A stretch of DNA of 64,000 nt from Symbiodinium natans. Lineage: Eukaryota > Sar > Dinophyceae > Suessiales > Symbiodiniaceae. Every line of letters starts with the position of its first letter. The first letter of the stretch is position 1. Location: NCBI GenBank assembly GCA_905221605.1, contig CAJNDS010001236.1, positions 673,152-737,151 on the forward strand, read 5' to 3'. Both the position numbers and the translations under genes were made by a program. Positions 1 to 8,300 of the stretch are shown in pieces. The notes beneath the pieces are model-generated. The model made no database searches, was not told where the DNA came from, and saw nothing but the letters and a program-made list of their open reading frames with translations.

Positions 1-3000
1 GAAGATGAGGTTGATCCCAGTCACGCGTGTAATCTTTTCTGTTTGGCCAAGTCCGATGGTGAGCTAAGACAAATCATTGATAGGAGGCCCCGAAATCGAG
101 TTGAAGCAGATCCGCCCTCAGAAGGTCCAAAAATGGGGCATGCCAGTAGTTTCGTAGATATCCTGATTCCCCCCAATGGTTGTGTTCGGGGTTCGTTGGA
201 TGATCTTAGGAACTTTTACCATGCCTTTAAAGTTACTGAGGGAAGGGCGCTCAGCACGCCCGTCGGGCCTAGCTGGAGGGCTGATGATTTCCGTGGCTCA
301 CAGGCGCTGACTCGTTTGAAGTGCCGGCGCCCGGAGGTGAATCTAGCTTCGGGTACGCGTGTGTACGCTTGTTTTTCGGGGCTTTCGATGGGAGATAAGT
401 GGGCCCCGGCAATTGCGCAAGTGAGCCACGAACGTTTGCTGCAACAAGCTGGTGCCCTTCAGCCTGATGAGCACATTAAACTTGGCTTCCCTTTGCCGCG
501 GGCCCCTGCGGGCCACTACTCAGGAGTTTGCATTGACGACAAGGTTAGTTTGCAAATCTTCCCGTGCATCGTGCCCATAGGAGCCTCGCCAAAGGATAAG
601 CCGGCACGTGACGCTGAAGCTTGCTCCCAAGCTGATGCAGCCTATGAGGCAGCAGGCCTCGAAACTCATCCGAAGAAGCGAGTTCGTAGGGCCTCGGAAT
701 TTAAGGTTTGGGGTGCGCATTTCTTAGGTGATAGTGGCCTGCTGAGCATGGACTGCACCAAGCTTGCGGCGCTCGTCCTCGTTACTGCTCAGGTAGCGAA
801 ACTAGGCATGTGTTCAGAGCGTCTTCTGCAAAAATTGCTAGGGCTATGGGCGTTTGCCTTTCAATTCAGGCGTCCTATGTTTGCGCTTTTCTCTGTAGTG
901 TACCACGTTGGCCATCCTGAGGGTTTACAAGACGCTCCATTTAGAATGCCACGCTTGCTGCAGCAGGAGTTGCTTTTAACTGCCGCTCTTGGGATGTTGG
1001 CGTCAACGGCACTTAAGACTCAAGTTTGCAGCCATATCTTTGGAACGGACGCCTCCCCCAATGGAGCTGGCCTGATATCATGCCGAGTGGGGCGTAGTGT
1101 AGCCGCGGAGTTGTTTCGAAGGGCAGATAAGAGAGGGTTTCACACCAGGTTGTTGAGTCCAATTGGGGCGTATCTTCATGCTAGTGGCCATTGTGTTGAG
1201 GAACCTGAGTTTCTGCTTAAGGAGGCACATCGCCCCAGTAGCCCTCCCCCAACACTCTGCGCACGAGCCCCCTCACTGGCAGTGCGTGCTCCGGAGTCGC
1301 TGCGTCTCCGCGCAGAGCTGGCTACGCTTTTTGAACGCTTTGTAGCCGCTTGCCTGAGGAGTTCTTCTTTCTCTATCCAGTCCTTCCGGTTAGACTTTGT
1401 GGAGCTTTACTCGGGTTCTGCGAAGTTGTCTAAAACCATGGTTGATCAGGGGTTTCAGGTAGGACCGCCGATTGAGTTTAAGGAGGGTTGGGATTTAAGC
1501 AGTTTGGATCTGTTTGAGTTCCTTGTGAGCCTCTGCAAAGCGGGAAGGATTGCTCTTTTGTGGGCCGGTCCTCCACGCACGACATTTTCGCTGGCTCGCC
1601 GTCCGCCTTTAAGATCATCAACAGAGCCTTGGGGTTTCAACATTTTGGACCATCAAACCCTGATAGGTAACTTCCATCTTCACCTTTGCCTCTGTTTGTT
1701 TGTGATTCAGGCGATGCAGGGCGGTGAGGCCTTTGTAGAAACGCCTTGGGGAGCATATTCTCGGAAGTTGCCCTGGTGGGTATTATTGGCAAGTCTCTTT
1801 TGTGAGATCAGGTTGGACCAGTGTAGGTTCGGTACACCGTTCCTGAAGCCCACGGGACTTTTGTGCACTTCTCGGCAATATGCTGCTTTAGGGCGGCGTT
1901 GTATGTGCAAGGGCCGACACCAGCGCCTGGAGGGCGCTATGTCCACGAAAGCAGCGGCCTACCCTCCGCAGCTCTGTGTGGAGTTTGCGCGCATTTCCGT
2001 TGAGCTTGCAAACACCCGAATGCCTTCCGAGACGCCGGGCGACCCCTGCATGGCTGAGCATCCACGGAAGCACGAGCATGGTCTAGGTGACCACCGTATC
2101 TCACAGAGGTTTGTAAGTCATCTTTGGTCCACTCATTTGGCTGAAGCGCTACCTTGGAAGGTCATCCGTGCATACAGGTTCAAGCGTCCAAACCACATTA
2201 ATGTTCTGGAAAGCCATGCCCACATGACTTTAATGCGAGTTGCACCGATGGATTGTCGACTGGTGGTGTGTCAAGATTCTATGGTCACCTTAGGTGCGAA
2301 TGCCAAGGGGCGTAGCTCTAGCCTGGCCCTGAATAACATTATGCGTAGATCTTTAGCCTACCAGCTAGCCAAGAACTTGTATCCAGTTGGGGTGCATTGC
2401 CCAACTTGGGCCCTGCGAGCTGATGATCCATCACGCTCCCGCGTAATTCGACCACCTCGGTCTCTTGTGCCTGCCTGGTTCTTTGCTCTTAGGCGAGGAA
2501 ATCTTGCAGAAGCCCAAGATGAGTTGGACAGGGCTTCAGACACCGCCAGGTCGTTGGGACGTTGGCTGCTGTTCGCGAGCGCTGCTCTTTTGGCTAGTAG
2601 TGGCAACTACAGGACGGTTGGTGCATGGGCCAAGACCTCCCAATGCCCCACGGAACCGTCTAGAGCTCGAGAGGGGCGCAGTGACGCAGAAAACAGCTGT
2701 CCTCAGACAAGGCCTGCTCCTGCAGTTTCAACAATGGTTGGAGGAACAGAATCCCGAGGGGATGCCTCTTGCAGAGCTGGCTGCTCAGCAGCCCATCCAG
2801 CTATCACTCCAGCTGGAGGAATACGGCAAGCACCTCTACGAGTCAGGAGGGACAAAACGGACCTTTGCCGAAACCATCAATTGCGTAGTCCAGAGATACC
2901 CCTTCCTGCGTGCCATGATGGCAGGACCGTGGCGACTTCTGACAACTTGGGAGACACTCTGGCCTGGCAAAGTGCACCCGCCGATGCCCCTGCCATTGTT

Positions 3001-3381
3001 GAAAAGTTTGGTCTCGACCTCCCTGGCTTGGAACTGGCCGCGCTTCGCAGCGCTCCTCTTGATCGGCTTCTACGCCTTGTTGAGGCCCTGCGAGTTCTTG
3101 GCCCTCAAGGTGTCCGACTTCCTGACTGCTGCCGACACAGGATGCTCCGAGGCATTCTTCATAAAGCTCATGCTGGTCAAGTCGCGAACACGAGGAGCCC
3201 GCATGCAGAGTGTGCGGTTGGATGTTCCGTTTGTGGTGCAGTATCTACAAAGACTCTTTGCAGTAATGGAGCCATCAGAAAAGATTTGGTGCTTCTCCAC
3301 TTCCCTTTTCCGCACCAGTTTGCAGAAGATTCTCCGCGAAGTCGTAAGGCAAGACTCTCTAGTCGTTCCAAGCTCTCTTAG
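1..3381 (+). CDS. Retrotransposon polyprotein: reverse transcriptase, RNase H split by a C5-methyltransferase-like domain
   Basis: Frame 1 is open from the window edge to 3381 with no stop. Numbered from a TTG codon at 43 (not a real start), I see: RT template-grip motif IIDRRPRN near residue 11; motif A-like DDLRNFYH at 53; motif B-like MGDKWAP at 116; motif C-like IDD at 164-166; and the GLETHPKKR/VWGAHFLG thumb-side motif at 205-228. GTDAS at 334 looks like the first RNase H aspartate. From 450 to 650 the protein resembles a C5-cytosine methyltransferase: FVELYSGSA as the cofactor loop, AGPPRTTFS in place of the GPPCxxFS motif IV, and DQCRFGTPFLKPT further on. HINVLE (718), QDS (744) and ADDPSR (793) then give the remaining RNase H residues. 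The methyltransferase cysteine is an arginine (codon CGC at 1573-1578 region), so that activity is probably lost. Past about residue 850 the frame is only a shadow of the recombinase gene. Confidence 0.8.
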   Translation, partial: EDEVDPSHACNLFCLAKSDGELRQIIDRRPRNRVEADPPSEGPKMGHASSFVDILIPPNGCVRGSLDDLRNFYHAFKVTEGRALSTPVGPSWRADDFRGSQALTRLKCRRPEVNLASGTRVYACFSGLSMGDKWAPAIAQVSHERLLQQAGALQPDEHIKLGFPLPRAPAGHYSGVCIDDKVSLQIFPCIVPIGASPKDKPARDAEACSQADAAYEAAGLETHPKKRVRRASEFKVWGAHFLGDSGLLSMDCTKLAALVLVTAQVAKLGMCSERLLQKLLGLWAFAFQFRRPMFALFSVVYHVGHPEGLQDAPFRMPRLLQQELLLTAALGMLASTALKTQVCSHIFGTDASPNGAGLISCRVGRSVAAELFRRADKRGFHTRLLSPIGAYLHASGHCVEEPEFLLKEAHRPSSPPPTLCARAPSLAVRAPESLRLRAELATLFERFVAACLRSSSFSIQSFRLDFVELYSGSAKLSKTMVDQGFQVGPPIEFKEGWDLSSLDLFEFLVSLCKAGRIALLWAGPPRTTFSLARRPPLRSSTEPWGFNILDHQTLIGNFHLHLCLCLFVIQAMQGGEAFVETPWGAYSRKLPWWVLLASLFCEIRLDQCRFGTPFLKPTGLLCTSRQYAALGRRCMCKGRHQRLEGAMSTKAAAYPPQLCVEFARISVELANTRMPSETPGDPCMAEHPRKHEHGLGDHRISQRFVSHLWSTHLAEALPWKVIRAYRFKRPNHINVLESHAHMTLMRVAPMDCRLVVCQDSMVTLGANAKGRSSSLALNNIMRRSLAYQLAKNLYPVGVHCPTWALRADDPSRSRVIRPPRSLVPAWFFALRRGNLAEAQDELDRASDTARSLGRWLLFASAALLASSGNYRTVGAWAKTSQCPTEPSRAREGRSDAENSCPQTRPAPAVSTMVGGTESRGDASCRAGCSAAHPAITPAGGIRQAPLRVRRDKTDLCRNHQLRSPEIPLPACHDGRTVATSDNLGDTLAWQSAPADAPAIVEKFGLDLPGLELAALRSAPLDRLLRLVEALRVLGPQGVRLPDCCRHRMLRGILHKAHAGQVANTRSPHAECAVGCSVCGAVSTKTLCSNGAIRKDLVLLHFPFPHQFAEDSPRSRKARLSSRSKLS

Positions 3382-3649
3382 GCCGGGGGGGGCAACGTTT
3401 TGGTTTAGGATGTGGAATGAGGATGTACCTAGACTTCAATGGAGAGGACGCTGGCTACATTTTAAAACGCTGGTGCACTACATTCAGGAATTGGGATGCA
3501 TCAATGTGATGGAAGCTGTAGCACCGGCATGTCGTACAAAAGTATATGCCTTGGCGAACCTATGCGAGGCGGCTTGCACGGAGTACAGGATGGAGGCAGA
3601 CCTGTCTTCTCAGGTCCATAGGCTGCTTTGCGCCTGTTCTGCACCTTAA
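2447..3649 (+). CDS. Tyrosine recombinase of the retrotransposon
   Basis: Open in frame 2 from just after a TAA at 2444-2446 to a TAA at 3647-3649. It overlaps the end of the polyprotein frame, the usual DIRS arrangement, so expression probably needs a frameshift or an internal start; no ATG is obvious near the beginning. Numbered from the TTG at 2465: LRPCEF with the first catalytic Arg at 207, VKSRTRG with the beta-hairpin Lys at 239, SSLRPGGAT with the second Arg at 306, RGRW at 327-330, and HYI with the likely nucleophile Tyr at 339. The His expected before the second Arg (HxxR) is Ser here. It would cut and rejoin the circular DNA intermediate at the target. No stop or frameshift is visible. 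Confidence 0.8.
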   Translation, partial: FDHLGLLCLPGSLLLGEEILQKPKMSWTGLQTPPGRWDVGCCSRALLFWLVVATTGRLVHGPRPPNAPRNRLELERGAVTQKTAVLRQGLLLQFQQWLEEQNPEGMPLAELAAQQPIQLSLQLEEYGKHLYESGGTKRTFAETINCVVQRYPFLRAMMAGPWRLLTTWETLWPGKVHPPMPLPLLKSLVSTSLAWNWPRFAALLLIGFYALLRPCEFLALKVSDFLTAADTGCSEAFFIKLMLVKSRTRGARMQSVRLDVPFVVQYLQRLFAVMEPSEKIWCFSTSLFRTSLQKILREVVRQDSLVVPSSLRPGGATFWFRMWNEDVPRLQWRGRWLHFKTLVHYIQELGCINVMEAVAPACRTKVYALANLCEAACTEYRMEADLSSQVHRLLCACSAP

Positions 3650-3734
3650 ACTTTTCCGCAGTTGCACGGTTGTGTACCCTTTCCTTGAATCTACTCAGCG
3701 GGCCCGCCCGCCCTCCCGAAGTGTGTGTTTGGGT

Positions 3735-3858
3735 ACAGGGCATAGCGCAAAGCTTTGCGTTGTGTCTTGCTAAAGCTGTGTGTGACTGTGGAATTCACTT
3801 TGTGCAGAGCACGCGAGAAAAGAGAGGGCCGCAGATGGTACGATGAGGCAAGCATGTT
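3735..3858 (+). repeat. Split direct repeat B1 of element 1
   Basis: This 124-bp segment begins ACAGGGCATAGCG and ends AGCATGTT. It recurs at 3930-4053 with an offset of exactly 195 bp. It lies 85 bp after the recombinase stop codon. In PAT/Ngaro-type elements the 3' tail reads B1-A2-B2, and this fits B1. Confidence 0.75.
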
Positions 3859-3929
3859 AAGCCATGCTTTCTGAAAGAGTGAATCTGCCGCCCTCAGTTC
3901 TTCAGCTCGACCTCCTCCGCCCCTCCTCC
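3859..3929 (+). repeat. Putative A2 segment between the direct repeats
   Basis: A unique 71-bp pyrimidine-rich stretch between the two 124-bp copies. In a split-direct-repeat element this would match the 5' terminal repeat A1, which lies outside the window, so the assignment is an inference. Confidence 0.5.
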
Positions 3930-4053
3930 ACAGGGCATAGCGCAAAGCTTTGCGTTGTGTCTTGCTAAAGCTGTGTGTGACTGTGGAATTCACTTTGTGC
4001 AGAGCACGCGAGAAAAGAGAGGGCCGCAGATGGTACGATGAGGCAAGCATGTT
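3930..4053 (+). repeat. Split direct repeat B2, 3' end of element 1
   Basis: Second copy of the 124-bp repeat. Its last ten bases, GCAAGCATGT (plus T), also occur at 9761-9770, just before the same flank in the duplicated copy B. The pre-insertion target therefore probably resembled the element end. Confidence 0.75.
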
Positions 4054-4099
4054 GTTGCTTGCAGGCCCTGGTGCAACCCTCGATTCCCCAATTGGTTTC

Positions 4100-4190
4100 T
4101 GTACCCCCCCCCCCCCCAAACCCCCAAACAAACCTGACCCCCATGCCCCTGCTCTGCGCCCCCCCCCCCCCCCCCCCCCCCCCCAAGCCC
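4100..4190 (+). repeat. Poly-C tracts
   Basis: Two long C runs (near 4105 and 4161) separated by ordinary sequence; copies B and C have the same pair with different lengths. They create spurious proline- or glycine-rich open frames on both strands. From 4191 to 5311 I see only one weak exon candidate (4212-4251, reading EVEEAPREGPASRGT), which is kept in all three copies. Confidence 0.8.
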
Positions 4191-5311
4191 CCCCCCCAAT
4201 TGCAAGAAAGAGGTGGAGGAAGCTCCGCGGGAGGGACCCGCCAGCCGAGGCACGAGATCGAAAAAGAGCTTCGGAGGCTTTGCGTGTAGGGCCGTCAAGT
4301 TGTGGCCTTAGAGCCACACCTGACATCATCATGCTCTTCAGCCCTCGGCCGCCCAAACTACAACCAGCAGTATGATAAGCCGAAGCGGCCAACACATCGA
4401 AGTACGTACCCTCACAAGCCCCAACAGATAGACCCCAATCAAGCCCTGAACCCCTACAACCCCCCCCGGTAAGCCCTGAACAAATGCAAATCTACACCTC
4501 CATAAACCCCAAGCCCGGAGAAGCGACGCAAGACACCAGAACAAACTCCGCCTTGGCAGCCTGGTAGGTTGCTCCCAGCGCGTAGGTGGAGGAAGGGAGC
4601 TGCATGTGCCTTCCAGTGCAAAAAGGAATGTACGGCTTTGAGGTCTAGGGCAAGTCTGGCACTCTTTGTGTTCAGGGCTTCGAGACGACGGCGTAGGGTG
4701 GATGCCGCACTTGGGTCGGACTCCTCGACTCCAAACCCCTAAAGATCACACCTTGGCGGCCACCCAGGTTGGAGGGCTTTGTCGGCTTGCACAAGTCCGC
4801 CAAGTGCAGCGCGACAGAAAATGATTTTTTGTTGTGGGAGGGGCTGTGTCTACCTCGCTCCTGCATCTGGCTGAGACGGATTTAGGTTCTAGGTCCAGTC
4901 GATCTGCTATGGGGAAGAGGTAGGCGCCCTCCTACCGAGATGCGCCTGGCGCGTGTACAGATTTGGCTCGATGCCCTCGGTGCCTCGTGAGGATTTTGTC
5001 GGCCTGGAACAAGTCCTCACCAGGCACACGTCCTAGATTCACTGTGACACCCTGGCTCTCAGCAACGGCAGCACAAGGACCCTTTTTTCGTCCCTTTGCT
5101 GTGAAAATCTGAAAACAGATCCACTGCGCACTGCGAACTCCTTACTCAGAGCCGGGGAGGAGACCTGGTTGGGCATGGCTGGAGAACCAGCCCCGCCCTT
5201 TGGAAGACAATTTTCTGTAGCTTCGGGCTGTTTGCCAAGCTTGCTGGAGAGGCTATACTGCGGCTATACGGTTCATAGTGTCATGGCTTATACGCTTAGG
5301 CGCTTGCGCAG

Positions 5312-5347
5312 CTATCTGCGGCTGACGTTTCAGTACCGAGACAGCAG
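5312..5347 (+). CDS. Exon candidate (copy A)
   Basis: Follows TTGCGCAG, reads YLRLTFQYRDS and ends at a GC donor (AGCAG/GCTCAG). Copy B has it at 11038-11073. In copy C (17069-17104) the donor GC has become AA, so that copy could not be spliced the same way. Confidence 0.4.
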
Positions 5348-8300
5348 GCTCAGTGATCTGATGGTCTTCCAAGACCGGTCCAGGACCAATTTCACGCACT
5401 AAACAGTGAGAAAGGAATCGTGCTGAGTGGTGGTCCTGGGCAGTGTTGGGCATGGACCGTCAGTGAGTATGTCTGCTGCTCCGGATCTGTTCGCCTCGCC
5501 ACAGGTGCAGTCAAGCACATGCAGCTTCGCAAACAGCTTGATGCTGGCATTTTTGTCTGACAGATTGGCGTTTTGCCGCACACGGTGGCAGCACCTTTCG
5601 GCGCAGCGCAAATTGAGAAATCCGGTCTCCGAAAACGAGCGTTTGGAGGGTCTAGGGTTTGAGGTGGTTCGGGGCTCAGAGACTAGGATCTGCTTGGGAT
5701 TCTCGGCAATGTCCTGTGTCAACCATTCCTGTGCTCACCCCCGTGAGCCTGAAAGACTCCGTAAAAAAAGGTAAACTCGGTAAACTCTCAATTCCCACCG
5801 TCTCCAAGCCCTACACCCTAAACCCTAAACCCTAAACCCTAAACCCTAAACCCTAAACCCTAAACCCTAAACCCTAAACCCTAAACCCTAAACCCTAAAC
5901 CCTAAACCCTAACCCACCATCTAAAGCTGCCCGGAAGGCCTGAGCTCCTCTCGGAACCATGGTGGCGCCTTGAAGGGCTTGGGGTTAGCAGCGCCTGCAA
6001 GTTATGGCGGCATTCGATATGCATAGGTACTATGCTGAGTTGCTAAATCATGTGTAGATATGTAGGGCTGAGACGGGAGTTTGTCGTTTGTTGGGCTGCA
6101 CTATGCGCCACGAAACGGGTGCCACGAAAGGGGAGTCCAACCCTTGGGGTGAGAGAACACCGGAGAGCCAACGCAAACAGCCGCCCATGCAACAGCTCGC
6201 AATTATAGACATCTCTTGGCAAACTGCGGTGAAGCCCCCAAAGTCTTCCGAACCTGACTGCGAAGTCGCCGTCCGCAAGCTGCAAGCACCAGTTCCTCGA
6301 CACCTTCGCGCACGGGAGTAAAGCTGTAGGATGTAGGCTGAGGTAGGGATCAAGGACACTGTATAGGGGGATCTAAGCTGCTTCGGGAGCCCGCTGCGGC
6401 CTTTTTTTGTAGGAACCGCGGCGCGATGCTGGGCTCAAGTTGTATAGCTGTCGCCCGCCTCCTCGTGCCATCACGAGAACCGGAGATCTCGGAATGGCGA
6501 ACAAACCGTGCCCAACAGGCCGGTTCCCAAGACCTTTGCAGCGTAGAAGTCTACTAAGTTGGGATTCCTGAGCAGGGCCAGCGCTGGAAATCAGTAAAGA
6601 GCTTGTGTAGAGCCAGTAGTAGCTTGACAATCGTAGCAGATCATAAGATTCGACAGCTCGAGGTTGTCGAAGCTGCCAGGGACGCTTGACATGGATACGA
6701 AGCCGTAACACTTATGCGCGTGACGTGGATGTGCAGTCACATGTACGAAGGTTGCCAGCATCTAGTCAAGCAACTTGCTGCTGCGAGCGCGAGACTGAGC
6801 CTACTGCTCCTCTGTCGAGAACCTACCGCCTCCCAGCGATGCCAAGGCCACCAGCCCCAAGCCCCTGATGAACTCAAGCATCTGGCACCTCCCACAACTC
6901 AAGCCTGCGAGCCCTTGACAAGCTTCGCTAAGAGACACACCTTCTGTAGTGAGCAGGTGACTGAGGAATCGAGGCGCCACCGAAAGGTGGCGCAGCTGAC
7001 GCCCCCGAGGCTTGGCAGCTCCGAGCATATTTGGCTTGTAATGTATAATGTCGATTGCAGGCTTTGGGGTTGACTCGATGTGTTGTCTCTGCCGTGTGGC
7101 TGGTGGTGGTTGGTGGGGATTGAGCTGGCAGTCGCAAAGTTGTGGTGTGTGGTGGTCGCGATTGGCTGTGCGGCTGGGGGCTGTCGTGTCAAGAACACGA
7201 GTTTGCAACGCTTCTATCTCATGGCTTATAACTTATAACCCTAAACCCTCAATAGGCCTAAACCCTAAACAACCCTAACCAGTGAACAACCTTATACCCT
7301 AAACCCCCCCAAGAGTTGAATGCAGCAGGAGGTGGCCGAGCGGCGAGGGATCTGCGCAGCGGTCTGCTCGCCTCTTCCTTGCATTCATAGCCCCTAAACC
7401 CGCGCACACGCAACCACAAAAAAAAGAAACATCTAAATCTATACAAGTATATACATATACATATATATATATACACACGTATAATCATGCCATACAAACA
7501 TATGCTCGCTTCCTCCCATGATCCACAGCTGTCGCATGGTTGCAAGATGTTGCACATCAGAGCGACTAAGAGGGCCTTTGATATTCAGAACCCTTGTTTG
7601 TATAAACACAAGAAGTTCGCTTGATCTTCATAAGGGGCAAAATCCTTTCTGTTGCAAGGAGTATTCTGCAGCGAGTTGGTCATACTTGAACTGCTACGAT
7701 GCATCTTTTGGACACTGACCTCATGGACATGCGTGTTTGAATGCCTAAAGGAGCTGGATCTCAGACAAGGAAATATGTGAACCATGCATCGGCAGATTGC
7801 TATCCAAACTTACTTGGATAAGAGCAGGTGAGTCAGCGAATGTTGAAAAATCACATGTTGTGCAGGACTCTGACACTAGTGTGCTATGCATGCCCTTTGC
7901 GCTTCCAAAAAACCCCGCTACCCGAACCGTCAGGAGCCTTGCAACGTGGGTTTTCTGGCCTCCGGGCCCTAAAGCCTAGACTAAACCCTTCAGCTTAACC
8001 GAAAAGGTAGCTCGGAAACCCTCTGGTCTCCCCAAAGCAAAGCTTTGCTGCGGTCCCTGAGGCTGGTCATGTCCATCCCGACCCTCGTGGGTACCTGCGC
8101 ACGATTTGGCACAGGGCAAGACACCCCAAATCCGGTGTCTTTGTGTTTCAACCCCTTTTTTGTCGCTCTGCAGCCAAAGGCTCCAAAAACTCAGTAAACC
8201 CTCAACCCTTTTCGTCCTCAACCTTAAAACGGAAACACTTCATCCCCGGACCGCCGCCCACATCTGCCATCTGCAATCCGAGGTACCTGATGTTGGCCCC

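Larger units (their letters stand above)
1..4053 (+). mobile_element. Tyrosine-recombinase (DIRS/PAT-like) retrotransposon, 5' end outside window
   Basis: Reverse transcriptase, RNase H and methyltransferase-like motifs lie in one frame. A tyrosine recombinase lies in an overlapping frame, and a tail of two 124-bp direct repeats around a 71-bp spacer follows. This gene set and repeat layout are those of DIRS-order elements that integrate by recombinase rather than by a DDE integrase. The coding frame is open from base 1, so gag and the 5' repeat are missing only because the window starts inside the element. The right boundary at 4053 is the end of the second direct repeat. Confidence 0.8.

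Noticed and set aside
3691-4395. 234-residue minus-strand open frame
   Set aside because: Contains the direct repeat twice and a poly-Gly stretch from the C run; not a gene.
7326-7375. tRNA-like GTGGCCGAGCGG (also at 13009)
   Set aside because: Resembles a Ser/Leu tRNA A box, but no B box, anticodon stem or acceptor pairing follows; the stretch reads better as an exon.
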